64,000 bases of DNA. Source: Falciphora oryzae (lineage: Eukaryota; Ascomycota; Sordariomycetes; Magnaporthales; Magnaporthaceae). The stretch is from assembly GCA_000733355.1 (NCBI GenBank), contig JNVV01000027.1, positions 432,996 to 496,995 of the forward strand, given 5' to 3'. The notes under the pieces are model-generated. The model made no database searches and had not been told where the DNA came from. It saw nothing but the letters and a program-made list of their open reading frames with translations. Position numbers and translations under genes: made by a program. Positions 54,164-64,000 of the stretch are shown one piece after another (within the stretch, counting starts at the first letter, position 1; each line of letters starts with the position of its first letter).

Positions 54164-55258
54164 CTATTTTTTTTTGCGAATTAAATGGGCACGATAATAG
54201 GTTAGGGCGGCGCCGGTTACGCTGCGGGTAAACATTTCGTAGCTAATATTGGGGTCCTCGGCATCGTTAAACAGGCGGGGATCGAGGTTTAAAGGAATAT
54301 GCTCGAGAAAAATACTTTTGCGTTCTTCTATAATAATGTTAGCGCGGTTAGCTAGCACGTTAATTTTTGCGATAAACTGGTGGATGTTTATAGATTTATC
54401 AGCTGGGTCGTACATTATTTTGCTAAATTCGGCTTAAACTTTGGTAGGTTAATGGGCGTCGTGATAAACGGCGGCGAACGTGGCTACCATTTTTAACGCG
54501 TTAGCAAACGGGTTTTTGAAAGAGGGGTTATATCGGGCTTTAAAGAGGAAGTTGGCATTTCCGGTCGTATTCGCATAAATTACAGCCATACGATTGCGTT
54601 CGTTTTTAAAAATGGTATCGTTTTCCATAAACTTATCGGCCAAACGGACCACCCAACTGGTAAATTCGTCCTTATCGCCGCTAAAAGCGCCAAGCTCCAT
54701 TCCGGTACGCTTATTTTTCGAGTTATAGTCTAGGTTTTTGGTTGTTATACCGCCCTTATCGTCGTAAGGTTTAAAGGCTGGGAGGGCGGCTACGCTAATA
54801 AGTACGAACGCTATGCCTTTAAAAACGCTTTCGGCTGGGGTAAATTGGCGGGAAATAAAAGCGCCCTAAGTTCGGAGTTGGGATATAACGGCGGCGATAA
54901 CCGCCGTTACGTCGGCCTACTAGGCAGGCGGGGAGGGGGTTTGACCAAACATGGTTGTATCTAGGTTATTATCCTCAACCAGGTTTTCGTTTGTTAATTT
55001 AAACGCTTGGTTTTCTTTTTGTTATAATTGCTCCTCTGCGCTTTAAAGCGGGTGATCGGGGTTAGTTTTTTACTTCGCGAACGCGACGTCGGGCTCGTAA
55101 AAAACTTCGATTTCGGACTCGATATCGTTTTTTAGGTCTGTAGGTTGGAACGGCGTATCTTTTACCGCGGGGTTAGCTTCGGTAGGCTTTTCTAACACGT
55201 TTTCTGTCAAACGAGATAACTTTTTCGTAAACGACCCCCAGTCCTTTTTTTTAGGCAT
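54164..55258 (-). pseudogene. Element 3 gag remnant
   Basis: Three open pieces in order on the minus strand: 55258-55070 (start MPKKKDWG), 54700-54449 (FSGDKDEFTSWVVRLADKFM, the typical Gag capsid start) and 54415-54164 (NIHQFIAKINVLANRANI). Stops and small gaps separate them. Confidence 0.7.
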
Positions 55259-55378
55259 AAGGTCGTGTTATCGCGTAAAATTTTGCGTCGTTCACGTCCG
55301 ACGGAGCTAAGGGGTGAAATAAATGGTACTATATTTAATAAATCGCTCAGCCAGCGAAATATGGAAATAAAAAAGTAA

Positions 55379-55594
55379 TGTCACGATCAGGGAGCGTAGG
55401 CTTCGCAGCCAGGTGCAATTGATGCTATGGACTAAAGACTCTTCTATAAGGAGGAAACAGGGAAGAAAGGCGCGGCGCGCCGAAGGCGCGATGCGGTAGA
55501 AAAAGCGGTGCGGCGTCTCATCGCACGAGCCATTTCGTAACGCGTGCTCACGTGGATGCCTGCGGCGTGCGGTGAACTGCCCTAGGGCGTCACA
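55379..55594 (-). repeat. 5' LTR of element 3 (216 bp)
   Basis: Right-hand copy; element 3 is transcribed leftward from here. Followed by the CACAA duplication. Confidence 0.88.
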
Positions 55595-55690
55595 CACAAT
55601 CCCGGTTAAAAAGCGCTATTAGCTATGCGCGTCGGGCCACACTTATTAGCTTATATAAGCATTTCGATTTTCCCATATCTTTTTTAAAGC

Positions 55691-56321
55691 TCGTTTTAAC
55701 TATCCTTTAATCCCTCGATCGCGTTACGTCCGGCGCTTAAGTTTATAATGGAATGGGGTCGCGATAATCGCGATAAAAAAGTAAATTTTGTTTTCCCAAT
55801 TTAGTGCTTTAAATGCGCTTGCTAACGTATGTTTTGTAATTTTTAAACCTTTAATAAGTGGCGTATCGCTACTAAATGCATATTGCAGCTGGCGGCTAAA
55901 AATAGGGATTAAAAGGATACTAATGCCAACCTCCTAATAATAACGCGATTAAAACGGAAAGCGGCGGGCCGCGCGGCCGCTTTAAAAATGTACGAAGCTG
56001 TTTAGCTAGGAAATGGTAAGGATAACGAGGAAAAGGAGTAAAGGAAAGTTTAACGGGATATTTGGAAAAATCTGGTTGTGAAATCGTTTATTATTTCGGC
56101 ATGGTCGTTTGTTGCTTTTTTAATTTAAGCATTTTTGTTTTATCGATTTTTGCGTTATTTTTAAGGATTTTAGCGTTTTAGTACCATAAAAAACGATTTT
56201 ATATACATTCCTTAAAAAAAAATTGGAGCGAGCTTGAAATCGCGCAGCCGGACAGCCCTTCGAGATAATTCAATTTTAACACCGGAATCGAACTCCTCGC
56301 ACCCGACTTGACCTAGGATCG
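55691..56321. other. AT-rich decayed sequence
   Basis: No recognisable coding blocks; low-complexity AT-rich DNA with many stops in all frames. Confidence 0.4.
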
Positions 56322-57260
56322 ATGCCGCATCGGGTGCGCGCCGACGGCGCGGGCCTAGAATCGATGGAAGTCGATTCCGGGCTCGCGGCCAGTCGACACG
56401 CCTCGACGGTGGATCCCCCCAACGCGCCTCCGGACGCGCGGGGGAATGCCGACACCGACAAAAGACCGGCGCGCGGCCGTCAGGAGGAAAAAAAAAACGA
56501 AATCATTAATAAATTAAAGCCCTTTGTAATTAGTGGAAAGTTGCTGGAAGTCCTGCAACTGGTGTCGGAACTGACGAAGCTAAAGGTCGACGCGGAAACG
56601 GCTCGCAAACGCGACGCCACCGAGGACGGACCGGTAACTAAAGCGACACTACAGGAATTAAAAGCAAAAATACTTACAAAGGTAAAAAATGTACTAACTA
56701 ATACCAGAAAGTCTTACGCCTCTGCCCTCGCCACGGACCTACCGGCCCTGGCACCGGACAGAAACGCGCCGAACCGAACGCGACAATAGTACCCGAACAC
56801 GACGCATCCCCCCCCGCGATTCATACCGTTAAAAGTCGAACGCGAAATAATCGTGGCCGTAGGAAAAGCCCCGGAAGCAATCAAAAACCGATCGCAAATC
56901 GACACCCAGCGGGCATTAAACAACCAACTCGGCACGGCGGTGCGGGTAACGAAGCGGCTCTAAAGCGGAAACGTGGTAGTGTGCTTTTACGCAAACGCAA
57001 ACGAATACAAGAAAAGGGACGAATAGGTAAAAAAGGTGTTTGGAAACCAAACAACGATCCGGGAACGGACATATAACGTAATAATCAAAGGAATAAAACA
57101 AACAACACTGCCGGAAAACCCAAACCAACTCACTCGTAACCTAAACGCCGAAAACCGAAACGCGGAAGTTAAATCGGTGCACATATAGCCAGCCCGCACC
57201 CCCTACGGATACGCTATAATATTTAGTCTCAAAGGCCCAAACTCAAAGCCCACAAAAAAG
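56322..57260 (+). mobile_element. LINE (Tad-like) ORF1 fragment
   Basis: One frame with an open part (56322-56789: LKPFVISGKLLEVLQLVSEL, a charged N-terminal helix) continuing past a TAG with REIIVAVGKAPEAIKN and RTYNVIIKGIKQTTLPENP, the pattern of Tad-type ORF1 proteins in ascomycetes. ORF2 is not adjacent. A second LINE piece lies at the right end of the window. Confidence 0.55.
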
Positions 57261-57699
57261 GAACCCACCTTCAGTAAGCGACCCACCTCCGGTAGGTTGT
57301 AGCTTACGATATAGCTTACGCTCGAGTTACTAGTCCGTGCAAATATACTATGGGGCTGGGGTCTTTTTATGGTTTAAATCTAGAATCGCATGGTAATTTT
57401 CGGGCTTACACCTTAAAATCGCCCACACAATATAAAAATCCTACAAACTTCACTCCAAAATCTCGCCATTCGACCCAATTCATTTGGGCTCAAAAATAAA
57501 ACGTTAGGGGTAAACTTAATATTCTGTATCCAATAATATTTTTTTATGTTCGGTATTCGGACTAAAAATAGGTTTGCTAATCGAAGAGGAGCAATTTCTT
57601 ACACCTTAGGAATAGCCTTACCCAGCTACCCCCATATCAAATCAACCACCAAATCTAATACCGGCTTTAAATTTGGAGCCGAATATGGCTGGGCTAATA

Positions 57700-60000
57700 G
57701 CTCGCGCCCCCCGTATTGCGTTTTTGCTCTCTGCCATCGCTAGCAGCAAAAATCTGGCTAAAAAGCAAATTCAAACCGTGCTTTTCCGTTAGGTTATTTC
57801 GGAATTGTATAAATATTCCGCATACGCAAACGATCTCGATATGCAAAAACAGTTTATAAAAGCTGTTACTACGTTTTTCTTTAACCAAAAAACGCCAGCA
57901 AGCCAGAAACCCCGTTATCCTAAACCCGATCAAATCGAATGCATCCGGCGTATTATCTACCAACTAGGAAATACGATACTTATTGCTAAAACTGGATACG
58001 GCAAAAACATCGTATTCCAAACAGTGTCTGTTATTAAAAACAGGCATATTACTATCCAGATTATCCCCCTAAGCAAATTGGGGGAAAAATAGGCCGAAAT
58101 GGTTGCCAGGTTCCCTTTTACCAACCCCATTTTTATTAACCAAACCATACGCAAAGTACTCCTTTACGCGGTTAAATTAATGGAAGTAATAAATATTAAT
58201 ATATAAATAATAAAATGCCGATATTTGGAACGCACAAAAAGCCACGCAATACACCCACATCCTTTTAGGTCTGAAACAAGCCACAAATGCGCGGTTTTTC
58301 GCTCTCCTCCGCCATACTAAATTTAACCAGCACATTACGTTCATTGCCATCGACGAACTCCATACGGTCCATTAATAAAAAGAATTCCGCACTTTTTACC
58401 CCAATCTTCACCTAATCCGGTCTGCTATCCCTATATCTATTCCCTTTTTTGGGTATACTGCTACCTTAACCGCAAAAGCAAAAGCCTTCGTATTATTTCA
58501 TACCGGCTTCCGGCAATTCGGCCCAAACGTACACCAGCTCCGGATTATACGTACGTTTATCAACCGGCCAAATATCACCATCGTTTTCCAAACGTTAACA
58601 AAAAAAAAACTGCAAAAAGATTACAATCCACTGCTATTTTTTCTCGCTAACGTCCAACCGGACACACCTTTTCAATCTATTCCTAAAACCATCATTTATA
58701 TAAATAACAAATCGGAGCTTGTTAACGCTCGTTATTTATTCCTTTATTACCTAACGTCGAAAAGGGTCGATAAAAATACCGCTACCCGTACCATTATAAC
58801 TTACCATTCCTTAATACCATCAACGAACCAACGTATCATTTATAACATATTCCAACGCACCGACTTTACGATTCGATTTATTTTAGCTACTATGTCGCTA
58901 GGTATAGGTATAAATATTCCAAATGTAATACGCGTAGTACAATTTAAAGCACCGATTTCATTAGATATAACGGATCTGGTCCAACGGTTCGGCAAAGCGT
59001 CCCGGTCCGTTATAGGGCAAAGTACAGCCTATTTTTTTGCCCCCTATTGGTATTTCGACACTATAAGGACCAATGTCCCTAAACCAATTAAACCCAAACG
59101 TAACTCGAAAAAAACTTATATTCCTACGGTATCTAACAGTTTACGGTTTGGAACAGCCGCTTCCGGTACGTCCATAAAAGCAGACGATTCTCAACTGTTA
59201 AAGTCGGACTATTCTTAAGCCCGGTTTTCCATTATCGACGTAAAGTCCAATATAACCGGCAGCTAAATAATATCGGTAACTGGCAGCAAATTCGACCTGG
59301 AATTGGGTATCTTTTCCGGGAAATAATACGAGAAATGGACAAACAACGACATCCGCCGACGCGGAAAATTTCAAAAGGCGCATCCCGAAATGTACGAATT
59401 CGCTAATGCCAAATGCTTTAAGCAAACGACATTCGACCTGCTGCAAAAAGTGAATCCTTCGTTAATCGAGCATATTAAATGCTACAACGCATACTACTAT
59501 AAGCTCGGGCGATTCCTTTTAACGGTGGTCGAAAAATCGAAGGATCCTACTATACGCGCACGTACAATAAAATAGTTTATTTACTAAAAGTTAATAAAAT
59601 ATGCGTTTTACCTTACCACATACGTTATTAGCCCCAACGAGTGGCGATGGCTCGATCTGCCTAGCGAGTGGATGTTAAAGCCCGAAATTGCGGTACAGCT
59701 TTCGCTCGACCTTAAATTAACCGATAGGCCCATTTAGGACGTTAACGACTTGTGCCGGCGGGTAAAAGCTATTAGCTAAAGTGCATGCAAACATTAGCTC
59801 GTTCTATACGGCCAGCTGTTAATGCAAAAATGCGAAAACATTAAAGCTAAGGGTATAACAGCATACTATACGTAAAGGGAAAAAAACAAAGCCAACCGTA
59901 AGGCTAAAGCGTCCCAACCTGTTAGTGCTAATTTAAACGGGCGAAAGAAACGGAATATAAAGGCATTTGGAGTTTTTAAATAGTCAACCCCGCCGAAAAG
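57700..60000 (+). pseudogene. RecQ-like helicase remnant (telomere-linked helicase type)
   Basis: Walker A region AKTGYGKN at 57985-58008, where Asn replaces the usual Ser/Thr; TIQIIPLSKLGE directly after; motif II as DELH at 58352-58363; and motifs V-VI as LGIGINIPNV...QRFGKASR from about 58900. The PLSKLGE sequence and the general layout fit RecQ-like helicases found in repeated copies near fungal chromosome ends. Stops and frame changes are frequent, and the changes are transitions where they can be judged. It ends near the solo LTR at 60044. Confidence 0.6.
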
Positions 60001-60043
60001 ACGATAACGGGTGCAGTGGGCCGACGGAGGATACTAAAGGGGT

Positions 60044-60341
60044 TGTTAGTAGGAGTATGTACTCCTGTGGGCTCGGAAATCTCCAAAACAGGGTGAATAA
60101 TAATCCCTTATATCAAAGGAATTATAATCTATTAGTTATGCACGAAGAAGAAAGGAATCTATTTGCTAAAAAGGGAGGGCAACCAAGCCCTTATATACAT
60201 TGCTTGTAGAGCTTGGCCCTCCAGGTCACGGGGTCCGTAAAACCCCGTAAACCAAGGCTTCCCAGGCCCTCTAGGCCTTCAAATCCCTTAAGTGCATGCG
60301 CTAAAATAATAATGCAATTATGCTGGAATTATAATCCAATA
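60044..60341 (+). repeat. Solo LTR, family A, RIP-damaged (298 bp)
   Basis: Same family as 28357-28666 (reverse complement). Differences are mainly C to T and G to A, including the terminal CA changed to TA. Flanked by perfect GGGGT duplications (60039-60043 and 60342-60346). Confidence 0.85.
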
Positions 60342-60346
60342 GGGGT

Positions 60347-62530
60347 TTTTATTTAACGTTGCGGAACTCCGGGATAAACCTAACATTTACGCCTTAACCC
60401 CGTTATCGTCGTCGTCCCTTAAAAAATATTTACGCTCGCCCTCCCTATTTTCGATAACCAGATCGGCTATTCCCTTTTCTGCTATTGCCAAACCTTGCTA
60501 ATAATATACGTCGATAAGCCGGATAATGGTTCGATTAAACGTATCCAATTTGCTATTAAGCATATGCTTCATTCCTTTTTAAAAAAGCGGTAGGGCATCG
60601 AATTCGGCGTTTTAATTCACTTTATCGTACTTGCTCCCATTCCCGTTATTAACAAATAAATAAGTATATTGCAAAACGTTTTATTTGGTTGATGCCACTA
60701 TATGTTAAGCATTATTGTATTAACTAAACTCTATTTCCAATACCTTCTAAATAACTGCTTCTATCGGTCCGAAAGCGGCACAGTCTTTAAAAATGGCTTA
60801 TATATTATAAGTAAAGTTTTTATTAGCTTAGATATCAAGCGAAAATGCTTTATTAAAATGTTCGATAGCAAAATCGATAGGTTTAAACCCGCTACCGGCT
60901 ATAATATAACGGACGAAACCTAACCGAAAAATACCCGTATAAAGCGGCTCGTTTATAACTTTTGGATGCAAAAGCCAAACCAAATACAGCATTTCTAGCC
61001 CATAGTTTTTAGCTTTGCATCCGTAAAAAAAAATACAAAGAAAGGGATATGCTGTTAAAGGACGCCGAAATTTCCCCGGCGTACAACTTCGTTAATAGTC
61101 CAAAAAAGTTGTATAATTTGGAAGTACCGACATTGTAACCGGAAAGGGATATTAATAAATCCAGGTGTATTTAGGTACAAACCAGCGGTAGCATATTAAG
61201 AAAATACGTCGATATATACTTTAGCTAGTGTTTGGTTTATGTAATTTGGGAGCGCCGCAGCAAATGCATCCTCTACCGCAAAAGGGGTAAAGCTTTAACC
61301 TTTGGGAAGTTTATCGTCCTATTGCAGCACGTATATAACTATAGCGAGAACGCGTGCGCGGTAAGCGTTTTAAAGCAGTCGAATTGCATAGTAAAACTCT
61401 AACTTAGCAACCGAAAATTTCTAGGTGCGACCTAAGCCTAATACGTCGGCTTTAACCAAAAAAGAAAATTCCTTTTAAACATAATAAATAAAATTGTATT
61501 GGACGTAAAAAAATGCCAGGATAGGAAGCATCCATTGCTTGCGGTCGAAAAATATCGTGCATTCGAGCTGAACAAATTAAACATACCTAATAAAAAACGT
61601 GGTTTTTTAGTCGCCATATAGGAGGAAAAGTACGTTATCGTAATCGAAAATATCCGGCTTAAAGCCGAGCAATCCTTAGAATAATTTTTCGTGTATCCGA
61701 AAAACGCCGCCAAATTCCCCTTCGTTTTCCATAATAGTAAAGGTTTAAATAATATAGGATTTTAGCGTAGTAACGCGGGCAACTTCGGGGAACTAACGGT
61801 TTAAAAAATGAAAAGGGAGCTTCCCTCCAAAAAAATAATGCATCGTCTCATAGCGGAAAAAAAAATCGGAGCATTGCGCTATAGTTTAAAGTAATGCGGA
61901 CATATACGGCCCTAAAAGCTATTCGTCGTTAAACGGTACGGTCGCATGCCATTAAAACTAGGTATAGCGGACGATATTAAAGTTCCCGATAGCGAAGCAA
62001 ATAATAATATTCCGCATAACGTTTTTACGGCTATAACCGAAATTTTAAACCCGGTTTATAAAATTAAAATTGTCGTAAACGAAAGTGAAACTGGAATCGA
62101 ATGCAATGCGTTTAAGGTTTTTCTAAATAAAATATTTATAATTAACTAACTAATTATAACTAACGTTATAATTATACATTATTTAGCTGGTATACGTATT
62201 ATGGCCTTATCTACCAGCCCGCCCATCTGCTTCTTCGTAACCCTACAAAACGAACTGATTCCGAATTTCGCAAGCACATTCGTTACCCTTTTGGTAACCC
62301 CGCTTTGCACCTAATACACCCCAAATATCCGCCCCAAATAGTTGCTCTTTTTAAGCGCCCGCGCGTGTGCCATTAAATTCGCGATTAAAAACCGGGGGCC
62401 AATATTTTTATTTTTTTTTAAGCGGGGACGGTCCCCCCTTTGTTATAAGGTTGGGGGTATATTGGTTGGGGCCGTAAAAGTCCCAATCGGCGCGGGAATT
62501 GGCCATAACAGCAGTTAGCAACTGGTACAA
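60347..62530. other. AT-rich decayed sequence, no recognisable genes
   Basis: Short ORFs at 60702-60923, 61438-61713 (minus) and 61946-62149 have no detectable domain. The base composition and dense stops match the RIP-damaged elements. It may be an old transposon whose type is lost. Confidence 0.4.
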
Positions 62531-62938
62531 ATGAAGCGCATATTTTTAAAAGCGCGTATCGCTCTAAACAAAGTCTTTTTTCACCTAAGTAACGTTGCAA
62601 ATGTTTTTAGCGCTACAAAGGTTTTCCCCTTCACAATACTATTCGGGGTCGAAAGTGTTAAAAGGGTTAAATGCGGTAAAGTTATCGAGCTTTCGGCGGA
62701 GGGTGGTATAGTACGCGTTTGCGGGTTAGCCTTCGCCATCAAATCGAACCTTAACGCCGGTTTCGAAAAAAGCGCTTTTAATTTCGGGGTTTTACAAAAA
62801 AGCGCGGAATTGATGGAAGCGAGGTCCATTGCGTTAACCGTCGCTACGGCGCTAGCACGCCCATTGTTTAATAAAATGTGCGAAAATAAAATAATGCTGC
62901 CCGCGGATAGTATAGTAACGGGCGCGCCAGCATTTTAA
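62531..62938 (+). other. Unassigned open frame, 135 codons
   Basis: Open for 135 codons in AT-rich DNA but with no signal peptide, repeat or motif. The opposite strand is also partly open, so it may be chance. Confidence 0.2.
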
Positions 62939-63589
62939 TATTTCGTTTACTAAATTATCGGCGAACATGTTGGTTTCGTCGGGCGCCTCAAAGGCATCGT
63001 CAAATAGGAAGTGGGGGCGGGGTTCGTAAGAAAATGCGGCGACCCTTAGTCAACGGTTCTGCAATCGGCGATACTAGGCGACGGAAAGGGAATCGGAAGC
63101 AAGCGGACGAGGCGTCAAATTGGGGAAAATATTCAACGGCGTATCGGATTCGGAGTCGGATTCGGAATCAAAGTCGGATTCGAACGACGGCGGCGGAAGT
63201 GGTAATATTGGGGGAATCGTAAAATCCGACGTAAGGACCGCGGCATCAGGGGCATTTTGCGGCGGCTGCCCGGAAAGGAAAGCAAGCAAATAGGAAAAAG
63301 ACGATAGGGAAAACATTACAAAAATTGCAAAAATAGTAAGAATTTTAATTTTCGTAAGCGCAAATTCGAATAAATCGCCTGGTAAATGCGAATTGCACGC
63401 GTGGTATGGTAAAGGGGATGGAAAAATGCAATTTTGGTGGTTTGGTGGTTTGGTGGGATTTAAAAAATCAATAACGCTTTTCGCACCATCCGACCTCAAA
63501 CCAAATGGCGGCGAAGTTGTGTAGGGATTATAATTGGTTAAATTAATGCTATGGCTGGGAGTGGAGAAAAAGTAACTTGTGTAACCTTC

Positions 63590-64000
63590 GCCCCTTATCT
63601 GGTCTGAGCCACTAAGACTAGCGAACTCCCACGCTAACAAGGCTATAGTTCTAGCAGCCAAATTCTACCCCAACCCGGAAACGGACCTAACAAACGTCGG
63701 GGACACCACGTTCGAAAATCACACCTTTACCAACCCATTCTCAATTAATTACCGAATGGACCCCAAAGGAGACGAAGTACTAGCGGCCCTAAAAAGAACC
63801 CGGAATTGGAAAGCCCCGGGAGCGGAGAGAGAGAGAGAGAGAGTATATTTAACGTCATTATATCGGGATCTACCAGTCCCTGCCTCCCAAGGGGCATATG
63901 ACGTGCTAGCGCTACCTAAGCTTAACACTAGGCTACATGTAGCTATTAAGGCGGCTAGCAGATTAAACCCGAAGGCACACGGAAGTCGGGCCGCATTCCG
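63590..64000 (+). mobile_element. LINE ORF2 fragment, cut by the window end
   Basis: The frame reads LANSHANKAIVLAAKFYPNP, then FTNPFSINYRMDPKGDEVLAALKRTRNWKAPG. This is the segment between endonuclease and reverse transcriptase of Tad/I-type LINEs (EEI...AL...T...KAPG). The match stops at KAPG, exactly where a (GA)n run begins at 63825. Beyond it another frame is open to the window end. Confidence 0.55.
63825..63843 (+). repeat. (GA)n microsatellite
   Basis: About nine GA units directly after the conserved KAPG segment of the LINE fragment; it marks a break in the element. Confidence 0.7.

Larger units (their letters stand above)
49661..55594 (-). mobile_element. Element 3: Ty3/gypsy chromovirus, minus strand, RIP-damaged
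   Basis: 216-bp LTRs at 49661-49876 and 55379-55594 (TGTCACG...GTCACA), flanked by perfect CACAA duplications (49656-49660 and 55595-55599). Total 5.93 kb. Orientation is shown by gag at the right (MPKKKDWGSFTKKL from 55258; TYYRAHLIRKKK at 54164-54415), a zinc knuckle near 54000-54045 (CYACGG...GHLVRNC), RT with YVND at 52401-52412 in place of YVDD, and a chromodomain at 49923-50204 (YQVSWKGCDFNDEWY). A polypurine tract for the minus strand adjoins the left LTR (49877-49890). Many stops. Confidence 0.88.
49361..55690 (+). pseudogene. Decayed CxxC-type ORF split by element 3
   Basis: From ATG 49361 (MAIPAPPVALAPAA) the sequence reads, with a stop and a frame slip in the A run near 49490, to the block IPCLGCLKSAFAG. 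It is cut at 49660 by element 3 and resumes at 55595-55690 with VKKRY*LCASGHT. The CxxC...CASGH pattern resembles a repetitive fungal family of Cys-rich proteins; that is recalled, not searched. Only 49361-49660 and 55595-55690 belong to it. Confidence 0.45.

Noticed and set aside
63074..63661. 195-codon minus-strand ORF with a hydrophobic segment
   Set aside because: It overlaps the LINE ORF2 fragment on the other strand and a GATTCGGA-type low-complexity repeat; no family support.

Overview
The window looks like a filamentous ascomycete (Pezizomycotina, most likely Sordariomycetes). The signs are short spliceosomal introns (56-96 nt, GTAAGT/GTATGT-type donors), HET-type incompatibility sequences, secreted peptidases, TAGGTAGG-type intergenic repeats, and a retrotransposon block with the transition-only decay expected of repeat-induced point mutation (RIP). 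No tRNA, rRNA or CRISPR was recognised. Intron placements are mine, read from splice signals and reading frame.

Left part, 1-9 kb (GC-rich, gene-dense): the 3' part of a flavin-dependent monooxygenase; a pepsin-like aspartic protease and a sedolisin (S53) protease transcribed divergently; a 74-aa secreted cysteine protein; and an IRG-like GTPase with a hydrophobic segment and a coiled coil.

9-23 kb (self-recognition/innate-immunity-like island): a multi-pass membrane protein, a 2EXR-domain gene with a frame break, then the main feature of the window. A 285-aa fungal gasdermin-like gene lies directly downstream of, and on the same strand as, a 970-aa subtilisin-like protease whose N-terminal part resembles DUF7580. 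This is the architecture of the Podospora het-Q1/het-Q2 pair, in which the protease cleaves the gasdermin to trigger cell death. Divergently from it runs a C2H2-like zinc-finger gene followed by decayed HET-domain sequence.

23-34 kb: an M14 carboxypeptidase, two secreted proteins (one very small), two solo LTRs with target-site duplications, and a small gene of unknown function with a broken tandem relative.

34-64 kb (AT-rich, RIP-damaged, apart from one GC-rich island): nested LTR retrotransposons, each bounded by a target-site duplication. Element 1 (34692-49340, TSD CTAAG) is a decayed chromovirus split by element 2 (40537-48181, TSD GATAA, identical 210-bp LTRs, containing an N gap). Element 3 (49661-55594, minus strand, TSD CACAA) sits within a CxxC-type ORF next to element 1. 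Beyond lie Tad-like LINE fragments, a decayed RecQ-like helicase of the type linked to fungal telomeres, and a third solo LTR (TSD GGGGT). The right side may therefore be subtelomeric or another heterochromatic block.
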